Numbered from the stretch's first letter, positions 1-6,598 are shown. The stretch: DNA of 11,707 nucleotides from Gammaproteobacteria bacterium (GCA_019090565.1 JAHRVS010000042.1:1-11707); one strand, 5' to 3'. The notes: generated from the letters alone by a model not told the origin. Translations and numbers: made by a program.

Positions 1-138
1 ACTTTGGGGTATTCCATTGCCTTGGCGCGGGTTCCTACAGGGGTAGGGCAAGAAACCGAAGTTGAAATTCGTGGTAAGCGGGTGGCTGTAAAGGTTGTTC
101 GCCCACCATTTGTTCGTAATGGTAAGCAGTGCTATTAA
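1..138 (+). CDS. gcvT: Aminomethyltransferase, glycine cleavage system T protein (3' end only)
   Basis: Frame 1 is open from the window edge and encodes the last 45 residues, ending at TAA. The tail contains EIRGKRVAVKVVRPPFVRNGK, which matches the typical GcvT C-terminus (an RGK...PPFVRxGK motif in the last beta-strand domain). GcvT transfers the methylene group of the aminomethyl-lipoyl arm of GcvH to tetrahydrofolate and releases ammonia, in the cytoplasm. It is the first visible gene of a gcvT-gcvH-gcvPA-gcvPB cluster on this strand, which supports the call. The 5' part and the folate-binding core lie outside the window. I see no intrinsic terminator straight after the stop. Confidence 0.93.
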   Translation, partial: TLGYSIALARVPTGVGQETEVEIRGKRVAVKVVRPPFVRNGKQCY

Positions 139-148
139 CGGTTTTGCT

Positions 149-175
149 GGTTATTGAAACTCTATTGGCTCAGCC
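149..175 (+). repeat. Dispersed intergenic repeat, copy A1
   Basis: This 27-nt segment, 10 nt after the gcvT stop, matches 7132-7158 at 23 of 27 positions. The shared frame is GGTnATTGAAnCTCTAnTGG followed by CTCnGCC. The other copy lies 38 nt after the fliL-like stop codon, so both sit in 3' intergenic DNA. Similarity decays after 175. It could be the remnant of a species-specific intergenic repeat. Confidence 0.45.
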
Positions 176-297
176 TTTGCTGCGCAGCCAAAGCACCTAT
201 TCTTGGTAAAATCAGGTTCAAAGTGATCATTGACACGTGTAAACTCTGCTTTTTCGACTAATTACGTTTTGTATCTGATTTTATTCAGCCAATTCTA

Positions 298-317
298 ATG
301 GCTTGCTAGGAAGCCAT
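298..317 (+). repeat. 7-bp perfect inverted repeat (hairpin) upstream of gcvH
   Basis: ATGGCTT (298-304) pairs with AAGCCAT (311-317) around a 6-nt loop. There is no T-run after it, so it does not look like a terminator. It may be a leader hairpin or a processing site of the gcvT-gcvH transcript. Confidence 0.4.
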
Positions 318-343
318 GTAATCCCAGTGCTTACCGTTCTTCC

Positions 344-396
344 TGCACCATGAAGGCCCGCGTCTATGAGAACATAGGGGCTTCAGTGCTGGTGCA
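344..396 (+). repeat. Long imperfect hairpin in the gcvH leader
   Basis: The outer arms TGCACCA (344-350) and TGGTGCA (390-396) are perfectly complementary. Inside them, GAAG (352-355) pairs with CTTC (381-384), and CCC (357-359) with GGG (378-380) across a one-base bulge. The whole element is 53 nt and ends 72 nt before the gcvH start. No U-tract follows. The role is unknown; a stability or processing element is possible. Confidence 0.4.
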
Positions 397-468
397 TTAC
401 AATGCTTGGGTTTAAGTTACTCCCTGCTGATTTTGAAAAAATTTGACTAAATATTGAGGTAAATTTAA

Positions 469-861
469 ATGAGCGAACTGCCAAATGAATTAAAATATCT
501 GGCCAGTCACGAATGGGCAAGATTGGAGGGCGACATCGTCACTGTAGGGATTAGTGACCATGCTCAAGAAGCAATGGGTGATTTGGTTTATGTTGAGTTG
601 CCTGACATGGGTGCTGAACTGCATGCCAATGATGAAGCGGGCGTGGTGGAATCGGTAAAAGCGGCTTCGGATATCTACGCGCCGGTGTCGGGTACAGTCG
701 TTGCTATCAACGAGACTCTGGAAGATGCCCCAGAGCTGGTAAATCAGAACCCGTATTACGATGGTTGGCTTTTTCAGATTAAGCTGACCGACCCTGCTGA
801 GCTGGAAGACATGCTCACAGCTGAGGATTACAAAGCCCAGCTTGATGAAGAAGAGGACTAG
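469..861 (+). CDS. gcvH: Glycine cleavage system H protein (lipoyl carrier)
   Basis: This 130-residue cytoplasmic carrier shuttles the aminomethyl group from the GcvP subunits to GcvT on a lipoyl arm. The lipoylation motif is ESVKAASDIYAPVSG, with the modified lysine at residue 64. The N-terminal SHEWARLEGDIVTVGISDHA (residues 13-32) and the C-terminal NPYYDGWLF (about 94-102) are typical of the family, and the length is normal. The start is supported by GAGG at 456-459, 9 nt upstream. The gene lies between gcvT (330 nt upstream) and gcvPA (174 nt downstream). A strong terminator follows it, so it may be expressed at a higher level than the P subunits, which would fit its role as a stoichiometric carrier (inference). 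The tail ends in the acidic run DEEED. Confidence 0.97.
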   Translation: MSELPNELKYLASHEWARLEGDIVTVGISDHAQEAMGDLVYVELPDMGAELHANDEAGVVESVKAASDIYAPVSGTVVAINETLEDAPELVNQNPYYDGWLFQIKLTDPAELEDMLTAEDYKAQLDEEED

Positions 862-933
862 GCCTTTTCAGGCTAAAATTCTGTTCGGCGACTTTAGTTA
901 AAATAAGCCAGCACCTGAAGCAAAGGATTGTGA

Positions 934-974
934 AGCCACATACTGTGATAAACAGTGTGTGGCTTTTTGGTTTT
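934..974 (+). terminator. Intrinsic terminator between gcvH and gcvPA
   Basis: The arms AGCCACATACTGT (934-946) and ACAGTGTGTGGCT (952-964) form a 13-bp stem with one T-G wobble and a 5-nt loop (GATAA). Directly after it come TTTTT (964-968) and then GG and TTTT (971-974). This is a textbook Rho-independent terminator, 72 nt after the gcvH stop and inside the gcv cluster. It should end or attenuate transcripts coming from gcvT/gcvH before gcvPA. Confidence 0.85.
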
Positions 975-1035
975 CGTCTCCAGTACGGTCGAAATCGTTT
1001 CCATTTTTAAGTTAGACGTTTAAAGAGGTAAATCA

Positions 1036-2427
1036 ATGCCCTATATTCCCCATACGGACAACGAAATCAAAGAAATGCTAGACACCATTGGTGTTAGTAG
1101 TATTGAAGAGTTGTTTGATGAGATTCCAGCCTCGATTAAAGCCGGTGAGTTGCAAAAAGTACCGGGCGGAGTTTGTGAAATGGTGGCGCTGAGGGAAATG
1201 GCAGATCGGGCAGAGAAGGACTCTGGCGCCCTTTGTTTTATTGGTGCTGGCGCTTATGAACACCATATTCCCGCGGCTGTCTGGGATATAGCAGCCCGAG
1301 GGGAGTTTATGACTGCTTACACGCCCTATCAGGCCGAAGCCAGCCAGGGAACCTTGCAGGTCATCTACGAGTACCAGTCCATGATGGCGCACCTGACGGC
1401 CATGGATGTTTCCAATGCATCAATGTATGACGGTGCTTCTGGTCTGGCCGAAGCGGTATTAATGTCAGTTCGGGCGAACAAAAAAGCCAAGTCACGGCGT
1501 GTATTGATGCCTTCAAACGTACACCCTTTATACCGCGAAACCTGTACATCCATAGTGAGCAGCCAACATATTGAGTTGGTAGATGTGCCTTTTGACGAAG
1601 AAACTGGGAAAACCTCTTTGAATGCTTTGCGCGCCTACGAAGGTGAGAAATTTGCCGCGTTGGTTATTGCGCAGCCTAACTTTTTTGGTGTGCTCGACGA
1701 TATTGAAGCACTGACAAATTGGGCGCACTCACAGGGGATGCTAGTTATCGCTGTGTGTAACCCAACGTCTTTGGCCTTGTTGACACCACCGGGGGAGTGG
1801 GGTGAGAAAGGTGCAGATATTGCGGTGGGTGAAGGCCAGCCTTTAGGGGTTCCGCTGTCGTCAGGTGGGCCGTATTTTGGTTATATGTGCTGTAAGCAGG
1901 CTATTGTACGCCAGATGCCAGGGCGCATCATTGGGCGCACCGTCGATCAACAGGGTAAAGAAGGCTTTGTGTTAACCCTTCAGGCAAGGGAACAACATAT
2001 CCGTCGTTCAAAGGCCACTTCTAATATTTGCACAAATCAGGGCTGGGCAGTCACAGCCGCTACGCTTTACATGAGTTTGATGGGCGCAGGGGGCTTGGGC
2101 CGAGTGGCGCGAGCAAGCCATCAGAATTTACAGAAGTTGAAGCAAAGCGTTGCATCCATCGAGGGTGTCGCGCTGCATTTCTCCAGCGCTTGTTTTCATG
2201 AGGTGGTAATAGAATTGAATCAGCCTGCGCAGCTGGTTCTGGATAAAATGGCTGAGAACGGCATTTTGGGTGGCTATGCATTGGCGAAGGATTACGGGTG
2301 GGAAAATGCCTTTCTGACCTGTATTACTGAAACAAAAACGGATGCTGATATTATTAAGTTCGCGCAAGCATTGCGCGTGGCTTTAACGGGTGACTCCGCT
2401 GGCTCTATAGCGGAAAAAAGGGGATAA
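1036..2427 (+). CDS. gcvPA: Glycine dehydrogenase (decarboxylating) subunit 1, split P protein
   Basis: This 463-residue protein is the N-terminal half of the PLP-dependent glycine decarboxylase (P protein), which releases CO2 from glycine and loads the aminomethyl group onto lipoyl-GcvH. Family signatures include GAYEHHIPAAVWD (72-84), TAYTPYQAEASQGTLQ (93-108), GEGQPLGVPLSSGGPYFG (265-282) and RRSKATSNICTNQ (323-335). The PLP-binding lysine is not in this subunit but in GcvPB. The start is supported by GAGG at 1025-1028, 7 nt upstream of ATG. gcvPB begins 2 nt after its stop, so the two are translationally coupled and must form a heteromer. A fused GcvP of roughly 950 residues is the usual form in Gammaproteobacteria. 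Here the two reading frames are clearly separate and intact, so this is not a frameshift artefact: gcvPB has its own start and N-terminal extension. Confidence 0.96.
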   Translation: MPYIPHTDNEIKEMLDTIGVSSIEELFDEIPASIKAGELQKVPGGVCEMVALREMADRAEKDSGALCFIGAGAYEHHIPAAVWDIAARGEFMTAYTPYQAEASQGTLQVIYEYQSMMAHLTAMDVSNASMYDGASGLAEAVLMSVRANKKAKSRRVLMPSNVHPLYRETCTSIVSSQHIELVDVPFDEETGKTSLNALRAYEGEKFAALVIAQPNFFGVLDDIEALTNWAHSQGMLVIAVCNPTSLALLTPPGEWGEKGADIAVGEGQPLGVPLSSGGPYFGYMCCKQAIVRQMPGRIIGRTVDQQGKEGFVLTLQAREQHIRRSKATSNICTNQGWAVTAATLYMSLMGAGGLGRVARASHQNLQKLKQSVASIEGVALHFSSACFHEVVIELNQPAQLVLDKMAENGILGGYALAKDYGWENAFLTCITETKTDADIIKFAQALRVALTGDSAGSIAEKRG

Positions 2428-2429
2428 GC

Positions 2430-3896
2430 ATGTTGATATTTGAACTCAGTCGCGAAGGCCGTCAAGCACCTGCGCAGAGCGCTCCAGTCAGTGATGGTGT
2501 AGAGCTCGACATTCCAGCGTCGTTATTACGAAAAAAAGAGGCGATGTTGCCAGAAGTTTCTGAAATGCAGGTGGTTCGCCACTACACACAACTGTCTCGT
2601 AAAAACTTCTCGATTGATACCAATTTTTATCCGCTTGGCTCTTGTACTATGAAGTATAACCCTCGCGGAGCGCATAAAGCGGCGAGCATGCCTGGCTTTC
2701 AAAATCGGCATCCCTTGGCCCCCGAGAACCATAGCCAAGGTTTAATGTCTTGCTTCTATGAGCTGCAGGAAATGCTTAAGGATGTCACCGGCATGAAGGG
2801 TGTGTCTTTAACCCCTATGGCGGGCGCCCAGGGTGAATACGCTGGGGTTGCGATGATCGCTGCTTATCATCGATCTCGCAGTGACTTTGAGCGTAATGAG
2901 ATTTTGATTCCTAGTGCCGCCCATGGGACAAACCCTGCTACCGCAGTGATGTGTGGTTTTAAGGTAAAAGAGTTACCAGTCAATAGTGAAGGGGATGTAG
3001 ATCTTGAGGCATTGAAAGCGGCGGTGGGACCACAAACCGCTGGTTTAATGATGACAAATCCCTCTACCTGCGGAGTCTTTGAACGTCAAATAAAAGAAAT
3101 CTCAAAAACCGTGCATGATGCGGGTGGCTTGCTGTATTACGACGGTGCAAACCTGAATGCGATATTGGGTAAAGTGAAGCCGGGCGACATGGGTTTTGAT
3201 GTGCTGCATATGAATTTACATAAAACCTTCGCGACGCCTCATGGTGGAGGCGGCCCAGGTGCTGGGCCAATTGGTGTTGGCGAACGTTTATTGCCTTATA
3301 TGCCTACGCCGGTGGTAGGAGTGGAAGAGCATGATGACCAAAAGGTGTACCGTTGGTTAGATAAAGATGACATTCCCCAAACCATCGGGCGGCTTTCGAC
3401 TTTTATGGGCAATGCAGGTGTTTTGCTACGTGCCTATTTCTATGCGCGTATACTGGGCAATAATGGCATGCATCGCGTTGGAGAGTTTGCGACGCTGAAT
3501 GCGAACTACATGGCGACCGAGTTAGCAAAAGCAGGCTTTCAACTCGCCTACCCAGAGCGGCGTGCCACGCATGAGTTCATTGTGACCATGAGCCGGCAGG
3601 CAAAAGAGTTAAATGTTACGGCGATGGATTTCGCCAAGCGCTTGCTTGATTATGGTGTGCACGCGCCGACCACTTATTTCCCACTTTTGATTCCAGAGTG
3701 CTTATTGATCGAACCCACCGAAACCGAAACCAAGGCAGAGCTGGATAACTTTATTGCGGCAATGGTGGCGATTCAGAAAGAAGCCTTGAGCGATGGCGAT
3801 ATGGTAAGGGCAGCGCCCTATACTCAGCCCGTTTCGCGGCTCGATGATGTCAAGGCCGCGCGAGAACTGGACCTGGTTTGGGAAAAAGGTAATTAA
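2430..3896 (+). CDS. gcvPB: Glycine dehydrogenase (decarboxylating) subunit 2, PLP-binding half of the P protein
   Basis: This 488-residue protein is the catalytic half of the two-subunit glycine decarboxylase. The PLP Schiff-base lysine is K265 in HMNLHKTFATPHGGGGPGAGP (260-280). Other conserved blocks are FYPLGSCTMKYNPR (66-79), AAHGTNPA (163-170), NPSTCGVFE (210-218) and DGANLNA (238-244). The size is normal for the family. The ATG lies 2 nt after the gcvPA stop, and a purine-rich AAAAGGGG just upstream inside the gcvPA end can serve as Shine-Dalgarno. It is the last gene of the gcv cluster, and a convergent HDOD gene ends about 150 nt downstream. No strong intrinsic terminator follows the stop; a CTCAGC/GCTGAG inverted repeat lies in the gap. 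Confidence 0.97.
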   Translation: MLIFELSREGRQAPAQSAPVSDGVELDIPASLLRKKEAMLPEVSEMQVVRHYTQLSRKNFSIDTNFYPLGSCTMKYNPRGAHKAASMPGFQNRHPLAPENHSQGLMSCFYELQEMLKDVTGMKGVSLTPMAGAQGEYAGVAMIAAYHRSRSDFERNEILIPSAAHGTNPATAVMCGFKVKELPVNSEGDVDLEALKAAVGPQTAGLMMTNPSTCGVFERQIKEISKTVHDAGGLLYYDGANLNAILGKVKPGDMGFDVLHMNLHKTFATPHGGGGPGAGPIGVGERLLPYMPTPVVGVEEHDDQKVYRWLDKDDIPQTIGRLSTFMGNAGVLLRAYFYARILGNNGMHRVGEFATLNANYMATELAKAGFQLAYPERRATHEFIVTMSRQAKELNVTAMDFAKRLLDYGVHAPTTYFPLLIPECLLIEPTETETKAELDNFIAAMVAIQKEALSDGDMVRAAPYTQPVSRLDDVKAARELDLVWEKGN

Positions 3897-3952
3897 GGAG
3901 AGGTTTTTCGGCGCTATTTGCCACCTGTGAGCAGGTTTGTGATGCTAACTAT

Positions 3953-4005
3953 CTCAGCTCAATCAGAGCAGTTAAAGGATTTCTGAGCCTTGCTGAGTAG
4001 TTGCG
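3953..4005. repeat. Dispersed intergenic repeat, copy B1
   Basis: The element has the order CTCAGCTCA (3953-3961), TTAAA (3972-3976), CTGAGC (3983-3988), GCTGAGTAGTTGCG (3992-4005). The same blocks recur in the same order at 6599-6660 with different spacing. CTCAGC and GCTGAG can pair, so the element is also an inverted repeat. It lies between the convergent gcvPB and HDOD genes and may act as a weak bidirectional terminator or be a small mobile repeat. Confidence 0.5.
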
Positions 4006-4049
4006 CGGTAAAGTTACGTTATATAATTACGTTGAATTTCAAATGCTTG

Positions 4050-5012
4050 CTATGAGGAGAATTCTCTTACATTACTCTTAATATTTTCAAAATCATAAAC
4101 ACTTAAGCCCATAAACTCTAAAATATCTTCGCTATAAGTCTCCCACTCTACGTTCTTAGCGTTAGGGCCGCCTAGCTTTCGATGGCTGTCACCGATCTCC
4201 ATGGCAATTTTCAGAATAGCCAGTAGCGTTTTCCGGTGGCCATCATAGTTTTCTTGCCATTGACGAATGGCTTTTAGATTGTATTGCTCCCCAATAAGCT
4301 GGCAAATATGCTGGGGAAGATTCCAGGATTTTGCGGTGTAGTACCCTAAAACTGCATGATTTGTGTTGAAGCGTTCATTTTCTAAGTCGATGATCCTTTC
4401 ATACTTGCCGGAGTAGGCCTCTGCAACAACTTTCGGGTACTCGGGGTAACGGGTCATCATCAACGGCATGCCACAGGCATGAAACAGGCCTAAAAGATAA
4501 GCCTCATCCGCAGAGGGGTATCCGGTTTCTTTCGCAATGGTGGCCGATATTAGAGCAATATCTGAAGCGTGATCCCAAAAACGATTCATTTCGATAATCG
4601 TCTCATCGCTTAATTCACTTTTTAAAGCGAGGCCGTTAATAATATTTATTACGCTGTTCAGGCCCAGTATGGAAACGGCATGCTCCACTGAGACGATATT
4701 ATTACTTAAGCCAAAGTAGGGTGAATTAACGACCTTGAGGATGGCGCCGGAGAGCCCCATGTCCTGCCGAATTAAATCGGAAATGTGCTTAAGGCTGGGG
4801 TCAGGAGAGACTTGCTCCATCGTGATATCCACAAGGATCTGTGGCTGAGGAGGGATTTTTATGCCTAAAAGAGCCTCGTTGAGTTGTTCTTCCGAAAGGG
4901 TTTCAGGCATAGGGCAGTATGCTTCCAGGTTCCACTGCATGATTTTCAAGTCTAGAAAATACAATACGGGTCGTTTTAGGCCTTCTTGAAACGCCTGTGA
5001 CAGTTGGGTCAA
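4050..5012 (-). CDS. HDOD-domain signalling protein
   Basis: This 320-residue protein has a central HDOD (HD-related output) domain at about residues 50-270. Recognisable parts are KIPPQPQILVDI (52-63), GAILKVVNSPYFGLSNNIVS (89-108), VEHAVSILGLNSVINIINGL (109-128), FWDHASDIA (145-153) and LLGLFHACGMPLMM (173-186), then NHAVLGYYTAKSWNLPQHIC (218-237). The metal-binding HD pair of true HD phosphohydrolases is absent, as in the HDOD family generally, which suggests a binding or regulatory role. The first 50 residues match no domain I know. Upstream in-frame codons run into a stop, so the frame must start at TTG (5010-5012) or at the ATG of Met25 (4938-4940); neither has a good Shine-Dalgarno. 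It lies 65 nt after rsd on the same strand with no terminator between them, so co-transcription is likely. The specific partner is unknown. Confidence 0.85.
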   Translation of the reverse strand: MTQLSQAFQEGLKRPVLYFLDLKIMQWNLEAYCPMPETLSEEQLNEALLGIKIPPQPQILVDITMEQVSPDPSLKHISDLIRQDMGLSGAILKVVNSPYFGLSNNIVSVEHAVSILGLNSVINIINGLALKSELSDETIIEMNRFWDHASDIALISATIAKETGYPSADEAYLLGLFHACGMPLMMTRYPEYPKVVAEAYSGKYERIIDLENERFNTNHAVLGYYTAKSWNLPQHICQLIGEQYNLKAIRQWQENYDGHRKTLLAILKIAMEIGDSHRKLGGPNAKNVEWETYSEDILEFMGLSVYDFENIKSNVREFSS

Positions 5013-5077
5013 AGTCCAATGGCCGCAGGTTCGCTATAAGATCAATTACTTGCTTTTCTATAAATTAGAGTGTGAGG

Positions 5078-5554
5078 TTATGCGACTTTCTTTTTGTTTC
5101 TGTTGTGAATGATACTGATTAACTCATCCTCAAGCTCAAACCTTAACGCGATGGCTTCACCCAGTTTTGAGAGGTCGCACGTCAAGTTGGAAATAACCTG
5201 TGCTAATTGCTCAGCTTCAACATCGTATTTGTCGTTGAATTCCAGTGCAATCTCTGTGGTAATTTCAATTTTAGGGTAGGTTTGCTTGAGGGAGCTTTGG
5301 TCAATACTGAAAGTTTGTGCTTCTAACTGGAGGTCTTGATAAATAGAGAAATGCCCTTTTGAGACGTAGTCGACAAGTAGTTCGCAGAAGGCTTGTAGCT
5401 TGTTGTAACTGGGCTTGCTCGATTTACTGTAAGCACGTATGCCACTTAAAGTGTAATAGCTGCTGATGAGAGCTTGCCGGTCTTCTAGCCAGTGGTTGAT
5501 ATGACCATCGACGGTGCCCCATATTTCGTTTGCTGATTTCTCTAAATCTAACAT
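5078..5554 (-). CDS. rsd: Rsd/AlgQ family regulator of sigma-70 (anti-sigma D)
   Basis: This 158-residue all-helical cytoplasmic protein resembles E. coli Rsd and Pseudomonas AlgQ, which bind region 4 of the housekeeping sigma factor and favour alternative sigma factors in stationary phase. Family blocks are HWLEDRQALISSYYTLSGI (21-39), AFCELLVDYVSKGHFSIY (55-72) and LGEAIALRFELEDELI (131-146). The length equals that of E. coli Rsd. ATG at 5552-5554 is preceded by AAGGAG (5563-5568 on the opposite strand), 8 nt away. The order dsbB then rsd is also found in Pseudomonas (from memory), which supports the AlgQ-type assignment. A long upstream gap holds a LexA-like box and a perfect palindrome, so the gene probably has its own regulated promoter. 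The C-terminus ends in a basic NRNKKKVA. Confidence 0.9.
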   Translation of the reverse strand: MLDLEKSANEIWGTVDGHINHWLEDRQALISSYYTLSGIRAYSKSSKPSYNKLQAFCELLVDYVSKGHFSIYQDLQLEAQTFSIDQSSLKQTYPKIEITTEIALEFNDKYDVEAEQLAQVISNLTCDLSKLGEAIALRFELEDELISIIHNRNKKKVA

Positions 5555-5615
5555 TACCCACGCTCCTTCTGGTTTGTCTAACCTACTTTAATTCGAGGCG
5601 ATTTAGGCGCTCGAC

Positions 5616-5637
5616 ATCCTAAATTGAAATTTAGGAT
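5616..5637. promoter_or_regulatory. Perfect 10-bp palindrome upstream of rsd
   Basis: ATCCTAAATT (5616-5625) and AATTTAGGAT (5628-5637) are perfectly complementary with a 2-nt spacer. A further copy of the heptamer ATTTAGG sits at 5601-5607. The palindrome ends 61 nt upstream of the rsd start. On the rsd strand no T-run follows it, which argues against a terminator for dsbB. Such a short spacer suits a dimeric repressor operator better than an RNA hairpin (inference). Confidence 0.5.
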
Positions 5638-5751
5638 TTGGTTTGCTGATCGTAATATTGCCAGCATCAGGTTTTAAGATAGACAAAAATCAGCGCCACA
5701 TCAAAGTAGTTAATTATCTAAGGGTGGGAGATATGTGCTGATTAGGGAATA

Positions 5752-5771
5752 TACTGTCTGAATATACAGTT
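5752..5771. promoter_or_regulatory. Putative LexA (SOS) box in the dsbB-rsd gap
   Basis: TACTGTCTGAATATACAGTT fits CTGT-N8-ACAG exactly and agrees with the E. coli LexA consensus (TACTGTATATATATACAGTA) at 17 of 20 positions. It lies about 200 nt upstream of rsd and 64 nt beyond the dsbB stop. A TATATT hexamer overlaps it on the minus strand, but the matching -35 is poor. The site is symmetric, so the controlled strand cannot be told from it. Confidence 0.45.
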
Positions 5772-5834
5772 GCTTATTCGAAAACAAAGCGGCAGGCCAA
5801 AAGTGGCATTTAGAAATGAAATACGTGGATGTCG

Positions 5835-6350
5835 TTAGGCGCATTCTTTCAAAAAACATATTTTGGTATAAAAGAATTGAAAAATAGCGAAGAAGGTAAA
5901 GCCAACAAAAGCGAGGAGGGTTGCCTCAGGGAGTGTAAGCCCTAGAAACTGCCAACTGATGGATGCGCACTCTCCAGAGCCGTTAAAAACGATCTGAAAG
6001 ACCTCTGCCATAGGAAAGGCTTCGAGTAGGTAGTTGAGCCCTGGTCCGCAAGCGGGCACCTCTTCAGGCGGAAGGTGCTGCAACCAGGAGTGTCTAGCGG
6101 CAACGGCAATGCCTGCGCAGGCAGCAAGCACAGCGAGTGAGGCGTATATTCGCTGCCCGGTTACTTTTGGGTTATGAAGAAAGGCGGCAAGGAATACTAC
6201 GGCAATGCTGATCATCGCGATGCGTTGAAATACGCACAGAGGACAAGGCTCAAGGCCATCTACATACTGCAAATAGAGAGCAAAGAGCATTGCGCCGACG
6301 GCGGCGAAAAATGCAAGGCAGTTACAAGAGCGGCAGCTGAGAGATTTCAT
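5835..6350 (-). CDS. dsbB: Disulfide bond formation protein DsbB
   Basis: This 171-residue inner-membrane quinone reductase reoxidises periplasmic DsbA and passes electrons to ubiquinone. There are four hydrophobic segments, at roughly residues 12-30, 42-60, 67-85 and 141-160. The first periplasmic redox pair is CPLC (36-39), followed by FQR with the conserved Arg43. The second loop carries C101 and C128. These are the four cysteines and the arginine needed for function. The N-terminus is unusual in having three extra cysteines at 6, 9 and 11 (SCRSCNC), on the predicted cytoplasmic side. ATG at 6348-6350 has AGGA about 8 nt upstream. Downstream on the same strand is rsd, 280 nt away, an order shared with Pseudomonas. 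Confidence 0.95.
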   Translation of the reverse strand: MKSLSCRSCNCLAFFAAVGAMLFALYLQYVDGLEPCPLCVFQRIAMISIAVVFLAAFLHNPKVTGQRIYASLAVLAACAGIAVAARHSWLQHLPPEEVPACGPGLNYLLEAFPMAEVFQIVFNGSGECASISWQFLGLTLPEATLLAFVGFTFFAIFQFFYTKICFLKECA

Positions 6351-6383
6351 AATTATTCCTATCTTATTTTGGTCTCTACGGAG

Positions 6384-6404
6384 ACAGTAAGTGAATTTTA
6401 CTGT
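6384..6404. promoter_or_regulatory. Inverted repeat upstream of dsbB, possible operator
   Basis: ACAGTAA (6384-6390) and TTACTGT (6398-6404) are perfect 7-bp arms around a 7-nt spacer, 34 nt before the dsbB start. It overlaps where a dsbB promoter would lie (TTGTCT and TACTGT at 17-nt spacing on the minus strand, both weak). The centre-to-centre geometry fits a dimeric regulator. Chance cannot be excluded. Confidence 0.35.
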
Positions 6405-6598
6405 GGAGACAAGTTTTGTGGCGTTGCAGTCCCGTAGGTATCAGGGAGATTCTTGTAAGTTTGGCTATGCTAACAATAGGATGCCGGTTCTAAGCGCGGG
6501 TGGTTCTAGGAGTGGATCAAGCCTTAAACCTTGATAGCGACAACGATTGATACCACGCCTCATAGCTAGGCGCAATGGGGCGAGAGAGTAATAAACGG

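Larger units (their letters stand above)
139..468 (+). other. Structured non-coding gap between gcvT and gcvH
   Basis: These 330 nt hold no convincing gene. They contain a near-palindrome at 179-188 (GCTGCGCAGC), a 7-bp hairpin at 298-317, a longer imperfect hairpin at 344-396, and a 27-nt repeat unit (149-175) that recurs at 7132. A TTGACA hexamer occurs at 230-235 but no acceptable -10 box follows at the usual distance. I found no glycine-riboswitch core sequence. The stretch probably forms the 5' leader or processing region of gcvH, but that is inference. Confidence 0.5.

Noticed and set aside
350..415. 21-codon plus-strand frame (begins MKARVYENIG) upstream of gcvH
   Set aside because: No ribosome binding site, and it lies across the imperfect hairpin at 344-396; more likely non-coding.
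862..1035. Glycine riboswitch upstream of gcvPA
   Set aside because: The gap is a good place for one, but I do not find the conserved aptamer core; only a terminator hairpin is visible.
4014..4033. Direct repeat TTACGTT around an AT-rich spacer downstream of the HDOD gene
   Set aside because: Too short and AT-rich to distinguish from chance; no promoter or gene is associated.
5550..5680. Minus-strand frame of about 29 codons (begins MLAILRSANQ) ahead of rsd
   Set aside because: No Shine-Dalgarno and it runs through the palindrome, whose symmetry explains the sequence better.
5816..5887. Short plus-strand frame of 23 codons downstream of the LexA-like box
   Set aside because: No ribosome binding site and it overlaps the dsbB 3' end in antisense.
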